Shown here: positions 53,197 through 61,165 of the stretch, in pieces
How positions within the stretch are numbered: the stretch's first letter is position 1
Layout of the letters: every line of letters begins with the position of its first letter
Assembly: GCA_965229005.1 (NCBI GenBank)
Contig: CBDDIP010000002.1
Span: 2,728,001 to 2,792,000, forward strand
DNA length: 64,000 nucleotides
Source: CBDDIP01 sp965229005
GTDB taxonomy: Bacteria; Actinomycetota; Acidimicrobiia; Acidimicrobiales; Ilumatobacteraceae
Reading direction: 5' to 3'
Program-made: the position numbers and the translations under genes
Notes under the pieces: generated by a model
What the model saw: only the letters and a program-made list of their open reading frames with translations
Databases searched by the model: none
What the model was told of the DNA's origin: nothing

Positions 53197-53241
53197 CGTT
53201 TGTGCACAGATCGGCTTGGGACCCCGAAACGTGCACAAACG
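53197..53241 (+). repeat. 45-nt palindromic element B2
   Basis: An 11-bp outer stem (53197-53207 with 53231-53241) with a partly paired centre. The left arm and the following AGATCGG are identical to B1 over about 20 nt. It begins 1 nt after the stop of the AbiEi/DUF559 gene and ends 21 nt before the NUDIX start. Confidence 0.92.
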
Positions 53242-53250
53242 CTCGGCAGG

Positions 53251-53256
53251 TAGGTT
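53251..53256 (+). promoter_or_regulatory. -10 box TAGGTT before the NUDIX gene
   Basis: TAGGTT ends 6 nt before GTG 53263, a leaderless layout. It begins 9 nt after palindrome B2, whose right half would therefore cover the usual -35 region. Confidence 0.5.
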
Positions 53257-53262
53257 GGCGGG

Positions 53263-53712
53263 GTGGCGCAGCACTTCAGGGCTGGGGTGGTGATCGTGGT
53301 CCGGAACCCGGAGCGCACGCACGTGCTTGCCTTCGAACGGGCGGATTCACCGGGAAGCTGGCAGCTGCCGCAGGGTGGGCTGGAGCGTGGCGAGGAGCCG
53401 ATCGAGGGAGCGTGGCGCGAGCTCGCGGAAGAGACCGGGCTCACCGAGTCGGACGTGCGGGCGTGCGCCGAGTACCCGGAGTGGGTGGCCTACGAGTGGC
53501 CGGAGGAGCTGATGCGCGAGCACGGCAAGGAGGGCAAGCGCCGCGGCCAGGTGCAGCGCTGGTTCCTGTTCGACGCCGCGCATGCCGGCATCTTCCCGAC
53601 GCCCGACGGCAGCGAGTTCGTCGCCTGGAAGTGGGTCGCCCCGACCTGGCTCATCGGCCACGTGCTGGAGTGGCGTCGCCCCGCGTACGAGCGCGTGCTG
53701 TCGACGCTGTGA
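53263..53712 (+). CDS. RppH-like NUDIX hydrolase
   Basis: A 149-residue NUDIX enzyme. SWQLPQGGLERGEEPIEGAW followed by RELAEETGL is a full Nudix box preceded by the QLPQGG motif of RNA pyrophosphohydrolases and diadenosine polyphosphate hydrolases. RRGQVQRWFLF lies in the position of the RppH QKWFL segment. It may remove 5' pyrophosphate from mRNA or hydrolyse Ap4A; both remain inference. It starts at GTG 53263, and rarA starts 10 nt after its stop. Confidence 0.88.
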   Translation: MAQHFRAGVVIVVRNPERTHVLAFERADSPGSWQLPQGGLERGEEPIEGAWRELAEETGLTESDVRACAEYPEWVAYEWPEELMREHGKEGKRRGQVQRWFLFDAAHAGIFPTPDGSEFVAWKWVAPTWLIGHVLEWRRPAYERVLSTL

Positions 53713-53722
53713 GCTGTCGACG

Positions 53723-55021
53723 ATGAGCGATCTGTTCAGCGCCGCGGCCGAGGAGCACTTGCGCGGCCAGGCGCCGCTCGCGGCCCGGCTGCGGCCGCGC
53801 ACGCTCGACGACGTGGTCGGCCAGGAGCACCTCGTCGGCCCGGGCAAGCCGCTGCGCCGGTTGGTCGAGCAGGACCGCCTGACCAGCGCCATCTTCTGGG
53901 GGCCGCCCGGCACCGGCAAGACGACGTTGGCGCTCGCCGTCGCCGGCACCACGAAGCGCGTGTTCGAGCAGCTCAGCGCCGTGAACGCCGGGGTGAAGGA
54001 CGTGCGCGAGACGATCGAGCGGGCCAAGCAGCGCCTCGGTGAGCACGGCAGGGGTACGATCCTGTTCCTCGACGAGATCCACCGCTTCTCCAAGTCACAG
54101 CAGGATGCGCTGCTCCCTGCAGTCGAGGACGGCACGCTCACCCTGATCGGGGCGACCACCGAGAACCCGTTCTTCGAGGTCAACCCGCCGTTGCGCAGCC
54201 GCAGCACGCTGTTCCGCCTCGAGCCGCTCGACCGCACGGCGATCGAGTCGCTGATCGCCCGCGGCCTCCAGGCGGAAGGGACCACGGCATCGCCGGAAGC
54301 GATCATCCACCTCGCCGACCGCGCCGGCGGCGATGGCCGGCAGGTGCTCACCGCGCTCGAGGTGGCAGTGGCGCTGGCCCATCCCGGGTCGGTGGAGATC
54401 GAGCACGTCGAGAGCGCACTCGGCACGAGCGCCTTGCGCTACGGCCGCGACGATCATTACGACGTGGTCAGCGCCTTCATCAAGAGCCTGCGCGGCAGTG
54501 ACCCGCAGGCTGCGGTGTACTACCTGGCACGGATGCTGGAGGCGGGGGAGGACGCCCGCTTCATCGCCCGGCGGATGATCATCTTCGCCAGTGAGGACGT
54601 CGGCCTGGCCGACCCGACCTCGCTGCTCGTGGCCGTCGCCGCCGGGCACGCGCTGGAGCACGTCGGGTTGCCCGAAGCGCAGCTCAACCTGAGCCAGGCG
54701 GCCATCCACCTGGCCACCGCGCCGAAGAGCAATCGAGCCGCGCTGGCCATCTGGAACGCACGGAGCGACGTGCGCGACGGTGCCGTCGGCGAGGTGCCCC
54801 CACACTTGCGTGATGCCCACTACCAGGGCGCGGCATCACTGGGTCACGGGACGGGGTACGACTACCCTCATGACCATCCCGACGGGTGGGTCAACCAGCA
54901 GTACCTGCCCGATGAGCAGCGCGACAAGCGCTACTACGAGCCGAGCGGCCATGGTCGTGAGGCGGAGGTGGCACAACGCATGCAACGCCGTCAGCAACTC
55001 GATGAACAGGACCGCACATGA
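53723..55021 (+). CDS. rarA: replication-associated recombination AAA+ ATPase RarA/MgsA
   Basis: A 432-residue AAA+ protein acting at stalled replication forks. LAARLRPRTLDDVVGQEHLVG opens the domain (counted in part). Walker A is WGPPGTGKTTLALA, Walker B ILFLDEIHRFSKSQQDALL, and the sensor GATTENPFFEVNPPLRSR follows. The C-terminal half has YYLARMLEAGEDARFIARR and the long tetramerisation region ending GYDYPHDHPDGWVNQQYLP. ATG 53723 follows the NUDIX stop. The stop overlaps the DUF948 gene (ATGA). Confidence 0.96.
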   Translation: MSDLFSAAAEEHLRGQAPLAARLRPRTLDDVVGQEHLVGPGKPLRRLVEQDRLTSAIFWGPPGTGKTTLALAVAGTTKRVFEQLSAVNAGVKDVRETIERAKQRLGEHGRGTILFLDEIHRFSKSQQDALLPAVEDGTLTLIGATTENPFFEVNPPLRSRSTLFRLEPLDRTAIESLIARGLQAEGTTASPEAIIHLADRAGGDGRQVLTALEVAVALAHPGSVEIEHVESALGTSALRYGRDDHYDVVSAFIKSLRGSDPQAAVYYLARMLEAGEDARFIARRMIIFASEDVGLADPTSLLVAVAAGHALEHVGLPEAQLNLSQAAIHLATAPKSNRAALAIWNARSDVRDGAVGEVPPHLRDAHYQGAASLGHGTGYDYPHDHPDGWVNQQYLPDEQRDKRYYEPSGHGREAEVAQRMQRRQQLDEQDRT

Positions 55022-55407
55022 CCGCCGGTGAGCTCGCCGTCGTCCTGGCCGCAGTCCTCTGCTGCCTCGGCTTTGCCGCGCTGATCGTCGTGCTCGTGCG
55101 TGTGCTCGACGCGCTGAAGCAGGTCCGCACCGAGGTCACCGCCATGCGCGAGGAGACCGTGCCGTTGATGGCGGAGCTGCGCGCCTCGACAGATCAGGCC
55201 CGTCACATCATGACCGGTGCACGTCAGGACCTCGATCGCTTCGATCGGGTCATCGGTTCGACCGAGGCGGTCAGCGGCGCCGTCGCCAACACCAGCAGGG
55301 TCACTCGTGCCGCGTTGAGCGCGCCGGTGATCAAGACGGCGGCACTCGCCACCGGCACGTCGCGAGCGGTTCGCCGTCTGCGCAGGAAGGAGCCGAAGTC
55401 CGCATGA
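55018..55407 (+). CDS. DUF948-like membrane protein
   Basis: A 129-residue protein with one N-terminal helix (LAVVLAAVLCCLGFAALIVVLV), then a long amphipathic helical region (LDALKQVRTEVTAMREETVPL) and a basic C-terminus (VRRLRRKEPKSA). This matches the DUF948 architecture. It overlaps both neighbours by ATGA. In many actinobacteria this gene and the next lie between rarA or rpsD and alaS; here alaS is absent. Confidence 0.8.
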   Translation: MTAGELAVVLAAVLCCLGFAALIVVLVRVLDALKQVRTEVTAMREETVPLMAELRASTDQARHIMTGARQDLDRFDRVIGSTEAVSGAVANTSRVTRAALSAPVIKTAALATGTSRAVRRLRRKEPKSA

Positions 55408-55784
55408 TCAAGCGACTCACGTGGTTCGTCAGTGGCGCGGTGGCCGGCATCGCCGGTGCCGGGCTGACCAAGCGCAAGGTGAAGCAGAAGGCGTCCGATC
55501 TCGCCCCGTCGAAGTTGGCCCGCAACGCCGCGCAGCGCGTGCGCGATGCGGCCAGCGAAGGGCGTCGGGCGATGAAGGCCAAGGAAGCCGAGCTGAAGGC
55601 CCGGCTGGACGGGCGCTCGGCCACGTTGGCCGACGAGCTCGACGACGGCGACGCCGTCCTGGTCGACGGTCGCCCGGTGGAACCGGGTCAGGTGATCGTG
55701 CTGCGTCAGGTGCGTGAGCGCACCGATGCGGATCGGGCATCATCGGCGGCCGCCACGGCCCGCCGTCGCCGCCGCCGAGCATGA
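55404..55784 (+). CDS. DUF6167-like small protein
   Basis: A 126-residue protein. A short hydrophobic N-terminus (RLTWFVSGAVAGIAGAGL) precedes a basic, Ala/Lys/Arg-rich helical part (KVKQKASDLAPSKLARNAAQ) and a C-terminal acidic strand region (DELDDGDAVLVDGRPVEPGQ), ending in an RRRRRRA tail. It is probably a membrane-associated partner of the DUF948 protein. Its stop overlaps the glcD-like gene (ATGA), so it appears to be co-translated with it. Confidence 0.65.
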   Translation: MIKRLTWFVSGAVAGIAGAGLTKRKVKQKASDLAPSKLARNAAQRVRDAASEGRRAMKAKEAELKARLDGRSATLADELDDGDAVLVDGRPVEPGQVIVLRQVRERTDADRASSAAATARRRRRRA

Positions 55785-57208
55785 CGATGGTCGCGGCCGA
55801 GCTCGTTGCCGCGTTGGGCCGAGCACTGTCGCCCGACCGCATCCGCACGTCGACGACGGAGCTCGACCTCTATCGCCGTGACGCGTCGAACATCGAGGGC
55901 AATGCCGGTGTTGTCTGCTTCCCGACGAGCACTGCCGAGGTGCAGGCGTGCGTCCGGCTGGCCGTCGAGCACGGTGTGCCGTTCGTCGCGCGTGGATCGG
56001 GCACGGGGCTGGCGGGCGGTGCGACGCCACTCGATGGTGCGGTGGTCATCGTCACGACGAAGATGAACCGGGTGCTGTCGGTCGATCCGGTGCGCCGCTA
56101 CGCCTGGGTGGAGCCGGGCGTGCTCAACCTCGACCTCTCTCGCGAGACCGCCAAGCACGGTCTGCACTTCGCTCCCGATCCGAGCAGCCAGCAGAGCTGC
56201 ACGATCGGCGGCAACGTGGCCAACAACTCCGGTGGTCCGCACTGCCTCGCCGATGGCGTCACCAGCGCGCACATCCTCGGCGTCGAGGTCGTCCTGCCCG
56301 ACGCGACCGTGGCGACCTTCGGCGGCGACGTCGACGACGACGGCCTCGACCTGCGCGGCGCCTTCGTCGGCAGCGAAGGCATGTTCGGCATCACGACGAA
56401 GGTGTGCGTGCGCCTCACCCAGAACGCGCCGGCCGTGCGCACGATGCTGTTCGACTTCTCCACCGTGGAGGACGGTGCGCAGACGGTGAGCGCGATCATC
56501 GCCGCCGGCATGGTGCCCGCGGCGCTGGAGATGATGGACCAGCTGTGCACGCAGGCGGTCGAGGAGTACATCCATGCCGGGCTGCCGGTGCACGCCGCGG
56601 CGATCCTGCTCGTCGAGGTCGCCGGGCTCGAGCACGCGGTTGCCGCCGACACCGATCGCATCGTCGAGATCGCCAAGGCACACGGCTCCGGCAGCGTGCG
56701 AGTCGCCCAGGACGAAGCCGAGCGCGCGCTGCTGTGGAAGGGCCGCAAGACGGCCTTCGGTGCGATCGCGCGGATCAAGCCGAACTACTACCTGCACGAC
56801 ACGGTGGTGCCGCGCCGCATGCTGCCCGAGGTGCTGCGCAAGGTCTACGAGATCACCGCCCGCCACGACCTGCTGGTGATGAACGTCTTCCATGCAGGCG
56901 ACGGCAACCTGCACCCGCTGCTCGTCTTCGACAAGCGCGAGCCCGGTGTGATGGATCGCGTCCACGCGGCCGGCGAGGAGATCGTGCGTGCCTCGGTCGC
57001 CGCTGGTGGCGTGTTGTCCGGCGAACACGGCATCGGTCTCGAGAAGCGCGACTTCATGCCGCTGATGTTCGGTCCCGCCGATCTGGAAGCGCAGGGTGCG
57101 ATGCGCCGCGCGTTCGACCCCGTCGGCCTGGCCAACCCGTTCAAGGTGCTGCCGTCGCCGGCATCGTGCGGCGACGCCCACGAGGTCGCCGAGGGCATGT
57201 GGATCTGA
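55781..57208 (+). CDS. glcD: FAD-linked glycolate/lactate oxidase subunit GlcD
   Basis: A 475-residue FAD-linked 2-hydroxyacid dehydrogenase. The FAD domain has PFVARGSGTGLAGGATPLDG near residue 68 and TIGGNVANNSGGPHCL. The C-terminal cap has NVFHAGDGNLHPLLVFDKRE and LSGEHGIGLEKRDFM, the metal/substrate signature. With GlcE and the iron-sulfur GlcF it would oxidise glycolate to glyoxylate and reduce the quinone pool. ATG 55781 overlaps the previous stop; ATG 55787 is an alternative. glcE overlaps by 10 nt. Confidence 0.93.
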   Translation: MTMVAAELVAALGRALSPDRIRTSTTELDLYRRDASNIEGNAGVVCFPTSTAEVQACVRLAVEHGVPFVARGSGTGLAGGATPLDGAVVIVTTKMNRVLSVDPVRRYAWVEPGVLNLDLSRETAKHGLHFAPDPSSQQSCTIGGNVANNSGGPHCLADGVTSAHILGVEVVLPDATVATFGGDVDDDGLDLRGAFVGSEGMFGITTKVCVRLTQNAPAVRTMLFDFSTVEDGAQTVSAIIAAGMVPAALEMMDQLCTQAVEEYIHAGLPVHAAAILLVEVAGLEHAVAADTDRIVEIAKAHGSGSVRVAQDEAERALLWKGRKTAFGAIARIKPNYYLHDTVVPRRMLPEVLRKVYEITARHDLLVMNVFHAGDGNLHPLLVFDKREPGVMDRVHAAGEEIVRASVAAGGVLSGEHGIGLEKRDFMPLMFGPADLEAQGAMRRAFDPVGLANPFKVLPSPASCGDAHEVAEGMWI

Positions 57209-58071
57209 CGTCGTTCGCCGACGAGGTCGGCCAGGACGGCCCGGTCACGATCGCCGGCCTCGGCACTCGCGGCGGCGGTGTCGAGGGTGTGCGCGCCGTG
57301 CAGGCGCCGAGCGGCATCGACTGGGTGCAACCCGACGAGATGATCGTCTGTTGTGGCGCCGGCACGTCGGTCGTCGAACTCGACACGGCGCTGGCCCAGC
57401 ACGGCCAGTGCGTTGCCATGCCCTCTTCGGGCACCGTCGGCGGCGTGCTGGCAACCGCCCACAGCGGCATCCGTCGACTGGGCTACGGCCCGGTGCGCGA
57501 CACGCTGCTGCAGGCGCGTTACGTGTCTGCAGCTGGCGAGGTGGTCAAGGCCGGTGGGCCGACGGTGAAGAACGTCAGCGGCTTCGACCTGTGCCGTCTG
57601 CTGGTGGGGTCGCGAGGCACGTTCGGCTTCCTCGGTGAGGTGATCGTGCGCACGCGGCCGCTGCCAGCGACGTCGCAGTGGTACCGCGGTGATGCCGCCG
57701 ACCCGTGGGTGACCTTCGGGTCGCTGCACCGTCCGGTGTCGGTGCTGTGGGACGGCGCGACCGTGTTCGCATTGCTGGAGGGTCACGGCGACGACCTCCG
57801 CGCACAGGCCGCCAGCGCGAGGCTCACCGAGTGCGACGGCCCGCCACCGATCCCGCCGCACGCCCGCACCGTTGGCCACGACGCGGCCGTGACCGTGGCA
57901 CGCGCCGGTGACGCGATCGCCGAGCTCGGTGTGGGCGTGGTCCACACGATCGAGCCGATCGCGCTGGCGGACGACGCCCGGATCGATCCGGTCCGCGCCG
58001 AACTGACCACGCGGCTCAAGAGCGAGCTCGACCCGACCGGACGGCTCAACCCAGGCGTACATGTCACCTGA
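57199..58071 (+). CDS. glcE: glycolate oxidase FAD-binding subunit GlcE
   Basis: A 290-residue partner of GlcD with a shortened FAD-binding fold. GLGTRGGGVEGV sits at the start, MIVCCGAGTSVVELDTALAQ and MPSSGTVGGVLATAHSGIRRL in the FAD region, and VKNVSGFDLCRLLVGSRGTFG later. It starts at GTG 57199, inside the end of glcD. Its 3' end overlaps the next gene by 11 nt. Confidence 0.9.
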   Translation: MDLTSFADEVGQDGPVTIAGLGTRGGGVEGVRAVQAPSGIDWVQPDEMIVCCGAGTSVVELDTALAQHGQCVAMPSSGTVGGVLATAHSGIRRLGYGPVRDTLLQARYVSAAGEVVKAGGPTVKNVSGFDLCRLLVGSRGTFGFLGEVIVRTRPLPATSQWYRGDAADPWVTFGSLHRPVSVLWDGATVFALLEGHGDDLRAQAASARLTECDGPPPIPPHARTVGHDAAVTVARAGDAIAELGVGVVHTIEPIALADDARIDPVRAELTTRLKSELDPTGRLNPGVHVT

Positions 58072-58960
58072 CCTTCCGTTCGTGATCGAGCCGCCCGGCG
58101 ACGCCGCCGCCGTCGACCGGGCCGCGGCCTCCGCTGCTGCCACCTGGAAGTTGCGGCCGGTCCACCGGATCCGCCTCGGCATGAACGGCATCTACGCCGC
58201 GGGTGACGACGTCATCGTCCGCGTCGGTAGGACGACCGCGCCTCCGTCCGCCGCTGGTCATCTCGTCGAGGTGCTCGCCGCGCACGGCGTGCGAGCGCCA
58301 CGGCTGTTGCGTGAGCCGGTCGAGGTCGACGGCCTCGGCGTGTTCGCCATTGAGCGTCTCGTCGAGTCCGGTCCGGTTGACTGGCGAGACGTCGGTGAGC
58401 AGGTGGCGCGGGTGCACGCGATCGATCCCGGTCTGCTGCCGACGGCGTACCCGTTGCCGTGGTGCGGTTCGTTCCCGTGGTGGCGGGTGGAGGACATCTT
58501 CGCCGACATCGCCGATCTGCTCGATGCGCCGGCACGGGCGGGCCTGGAGGACGTGATCAACGTCTCCCTGCCTGCGTTCCGCGCTCGTCTCGGCGGTCCG
58601 GACGTCGTCTGCCACGGCGACGTCCATCCCGGCAACGTCATCCAGACCGCGGCCGGTGCCGTGCTGATCGACTGGGACCTCCTCTGCCACGGCCCCGTTG
58701 CCTGGGACCACGCAGCGATGCTCACCTGGGCTGAGCGGTGGGGAGGGGAGTGGGGCACCTACGACCGGTTCGCCGAGGGCTACGGCCGCTCGCTCCGCGG
58801 CGACATCTTCGCCGAGGGCCAGGCCGCGCTCCGTCTGGCGATCGCCACCGTGATGCGTCTGCGCGCCGGCCGTACGAACCCGGCAGCCGCCGAGGAGGCG
58901 CAGCGCCGCCTGAGGTTCTGGCGCGACGAGCCCGGCGCGCCGGTCTGGACGGCGCAGTAG
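58061..58960 (+). CDS. aminoglycoside phosphotransferase/choline-kinase-like protein
   Basis: A 299-residue kinase-fold protein of the APH family. The Brenner motif is VVCHGDVHPGNVI near residue 186 (catalytic Asp), and the metal site is VLIDWDLLCHGP. The N-terminal lobe is short (VIVRVGRT). Such proteins phosphorylate small alcohols, antibiotics or other metabolites. Nothing here points to resistance. Its ATG lies within the end of glcE, an unexpected place, since glcF would be expected there. Confidence 0.85.
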   Translation: MSPDLPFVIEPPGDAAAVDRAAASAAATWKLRPVHRIRLGMNGIYAAGDDVIVRVGRTTAPPSAAGHLVEVLAAHGVRAPRLLREPVEVDGLGVFAIERLVESGPVDWRDVGEQVARVHAIDPGLLPTAYPLPWCGSFPWWRVEDIFADIADLLDAPARAGLEDVINVSLPAFRARLGGPDVVCHGDVHPGNVIQTAAGAVLIDWDLLCHGPVAWDHAAMLTWAERWGGEWGTYDRFAEGYGRSLRGDIFAEGQAALRLAIATVMRLRAGRTNPAAAEEAQRRLRFWRDEPGAPVWTAQ

Positions 58961-58967
58961 GCCCGGT

Positions 58968-59762
58968 TCAGCTCGGCTGGCAGTGCGGGCAGAAGTAGCA
59001 GGGGCGGCCGCCGAGCTCGACGGTCATGATCGGTGTGTCGCAGCGCAGGCAGCGATCGCGGTGGTACACGTACGTCGCCTCGCCGCGTCGCAGCTTGCCC
59101 TTCGACACGGGGAACTCGCGTCGATCGACGGTGATGATCCGGTTGTCCTTGACGCCCTGCTTGAGCATCACCGCGACGGTGTCCCACAGCGCGTGCAGCT
59201 CGGCCGGCTCCGTCGCGTTGCCCGGCCGTGACGGATGGATGGCATTCACGAACAGCGCCTCGGCGCGGTAGACGTTGCCCACGCCGCACATCACCTTCTG
59301 ATCGAGCAGCTGCGCACCGAGTGGCTGCTTGCTCTTCGCCATCCGGGCGATGGCAAGCTCCGGCTTGGCATCTCGGCGCAGCGGGTCCGGACCGAGACGG
59401 GCGACGATCGAATCTCGTTCGTCGGAGGTACCGATGCTGCACGCCGTCGGCCCGGCGAGATCGATGGTCGCCCGCTCGCTGACCATCCGCATCCGCACCT
59501 CACCGATGGGCGCCGGAGCGTCCGGCCCGAGGTGAACACGGAACTTGCCGAACAGCCCGAGGTGCACGTGGCCGATCTGCCCGTCCGACCACTCGTAGAA
59601 CAGGTGCTTGCCGTACGGCTCGATGCGCCGGAGCACCTGGCCATCGACGCGAGCCGCGTCCGCCTCGAAGCGCCCCTGCGGTGACGACACCCGCACCGGC
59701 AGACCGCCGAGCAGCTTGTTGTGATCGCGGGCGATCCGGTGAATGGTGTGGCCTTCGGGCAT
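58968..59762 (-). CDS. Fpg/Nei-family DNA glycosylase (Nei-type)
   Basis: A 264-residue base-excision-repair enzyme. The N-terminus MPEGHTIHRIARDH supplies the catalytic Pro2 and Glu3 after Met removal. PYGKHLFYEWSDG contains the conserved Lys. The helix-two-turn-helix has LDQKVMCGVGNVYRAEALF, and the C-terminal zinc finger is CLRCDTPIMTV with CYFCPHCQ. PEGHT is typical of endonuclease VIII-like actinobacterial members. The minus-strand TAACCT box (59776-59771) lies 8 nt before the ATG. The gene sits opposite to glcE and glcF and separates them. Confidence 0.93.
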   Translation of the reverse strand: MPEGHTIHRIARDHNKLLGGLPVRVSSPQGRFEADAARVDGQVLRRIEPYGKHLFYEWSDGQIGHVHLGLFGKFRVHLGPDAPAPIGEVRMRMVSERATIDLAGPTACSIGTSDERDSIVARLGPDPLRRDAKPELAIARMAKSKQPLGAQLLDQKVMCGVGNVYRAEALFVNAIHPSRPGNATEPAELHALWDTVAVMLKQGVKDNRIITVDRREFPVSKGKLRRGEATYVYHRDRCLRCDTPIMTVELGGRPCYFCPHCQPS

Positions 59763-59801
59763 CGGCGTCGAGGTTACGGGCGTCGCGCCGCGCTCGGCGG
59801 G

Positions 59802-59807
59802 TACGGT
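59802..59807 (+). promoter_or_regulatory. -10-like box TACGGT before glcF
   Basis: TACGGT ends 9 nt before GTG 59817. The divergent Nei gene begins at 59762, so the 54-nt space must hold both promoters. Confidence 0.4.
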
Positions 59808-59816
59808 GAGCGGGCC

Positions 59817-60956
59817 GTGAAGCTGCACATCACCGACGACGAACTGGCCACCTGTGTGGGATGTGGGCTGTGCCTGCCGCACTGCCCGACGTTCCGGGTG
59901 ACGGGCGAAGAGGCGCTGTCGCCTCGCGGTCGGATCGCCGCGATGCGGGCCGTCCAGTGGGAAGGCGCCGAGCCGACCAAGGACTTCCTCGGTTTCATGG
60001 AGACGTGCGTGCAGTGCCGCGGCTGCGAGCCGGCCTGCCCGTCGGGCGTGCCGTACGGCCGCCTCATGGAAGGCACGCGTGAGACGCTCGCCGAGCAGCA
60101 CCGCATCACCCCGTGGTACCAGCGGATCGGATTCAAGGTGCTCGGTCATCACCGTCTGCTGCTGGTCGGATCCACCGCGCTCGCAGTGGCGCAACGAGCG
60201 CGGCTCGTGCCGAAGCGGTTGGGGATCTCGCGGCTGCCGCTTCGTCGCGGCAAGGCAGTGACCACAACGGGCACCGACGTGTGGCTGTTCACCGGATGCG
60301 TGATGGATGCGTGGCTGCGCGAAACGCACCGCAACACGGCGGAAGTGCTCGACGCTGTTGGCCTGACCTATGCGCTGCCGGGTGCCGGCGGGGCGTGCTG
60401 CGGTGCGCTGCACGTGCACGCCGGACTCGTCGACGAGACACGACGGCTCGCAGCGCGGGTGATCGCGTCGATGCCCGGCGATGCGCCGATCGCCGTCAAC
60501 TCCGCCGGATGCGGTGCAGCGTTGAAGGACTACGGGCACCTGCTCGGCACGGCAGAGGCAGCGGCGTTCAGTGCGCGCGTGCGCGACGTCCACGAGGTGA
60601 TCGCGGAGCGCGTCGAGCGCCTCCAGCCGAAACGCCTCCTCGGCAAGGTGATCGTGCAGGACCCGTGCCACCTGCGTCACGTGCAGCGTGCCCACCTGCC
60701 GGTGCGCACGGTGCTCGGCGCGGTCGCCGACGTCGTCGAGCTCGACGACGATGGCCTGTGCTGCGGCGCCGGCGGTGCCTACTCGGCGCTCCAGCCCGAG
60801 CTCGCCTCGGACATCCGAGATCGCAAGCTGGCATCGATCGAACGCGCCGGTTCCGGTGTCGTCGCCAGCGCCAACCCCGGCTGCGCGATGCACCTCGCGG
60901 CCGCCGGGTTGACGGTTCGGCATCCGATCGACCTCGTTGCCGAGGCACTGCGGTGA
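59817..60956 (+). CDS. glcF: glycolate oxidase iron-sulfur subunit GlcF
   Basis: A 379-residue electron-transfer subunit. Two 4Fe-4S clusters are formed by CVGCGLCLPHCPTF near residue 15 and CVQCRGCEPACPSGV near 65. Two cysteine-rich CCG domains contain GACCGALHVHAG and GLCCGAGGAY. The start GTG 59817 fits the cluster spacing. It is separated from glcDE by the phosphotransferase and the opposite-strand Nei gene. The stop overlaps the next small gene (GTGA). Confidence 0.93.
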   Translation: MKLHITDDELATCVGCGLCLPHCPTFRVTGEEALSPRGRIAAMRAVQWEGAEPTKDFLGFMETCVQCRGCEPACPSGVPYGRLMEGTRETLAEQHRITPWYQRIGFKVLGHHRLLLVGSTALAVAQRARLVPKRLGISRLPLRRGKAVTTTGTDVWLFTGCVMDAWLRETHRNTAEVLDAVGLTYALPGAGGACCGALHVHAGLVDETRRLAARVIASMPGDAPIAVNSAGCGAALKDYGHLLGTAEAAAFSARVRDVHEVIAERVERLQPKRLLGKVIVQDPCHLRHVQRAHLPVRTVLGAVADVVELDDDGLCCGAGGAYSALQPELASDIRDRKLASIERAGSGVVASANPGCAMHLAAAGLTVRHPIDLVAEALR

Positions 60957-61153
60957 CCGGCTCCTACGACGACCTCGCCGATCGCCTCGAAGCGATTGCC
61001 GCCGACCTCGACGAGCGCAGCTTCGACCTGCTGCGCGAAGCAGCCGCCGAGCGAGGCGGCCGACCCGCCGACGACAAGCGCCTGATGCAAGCCCGCCGCG
61101 CCGTCGAGAAGGCAGCGCAGCTCCTGCGCGGCCGCGACGCCAGTGACGACTGA
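60953..61153 (+). CDS. small acidic helical protein, 66 residues
   Basis: Begins at GTG 60953, overlapping glcF. It reads MTGSYDDLADRLEAIAADLD and then ERSFDLLREAAAERGG. The first half is acidic and amphipathic, and the second half basic (RLMQARRAVEKAAQLLRGRD). Small proteins of this kind are often encoded in actinobacterial genomes without a known function. The coupling to glcF suggests it is expressed, not that it acts with it. Confidence 0.65.
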   Translation: MTGSYDDLADRLEAIAADLDERSFDLLREAAAERGGRPADDKRLMQARRAVEKAAQLLRGRDASDD

Positions 61154-61165
61154 GGCGCTCCGCGG

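Noticed and set aside
48430..53241. The 45-nt palindromes considered as CRISPR repeats, phage attachment sites or dif sites.
   Set aside because: They are too far apart for an array. The enclosed genes include no integrase, and the sequences do not resemble the XerCD site pattern. Plain intrinsic terminators remain a live alternative, though none has a T-run.
58061..58960. Aminoglycoside resistance gene.
   Set aside because: The APH fold is shared by many metabolite kinases, and the context (glycolate oxidation genes) gives no link to resistance.
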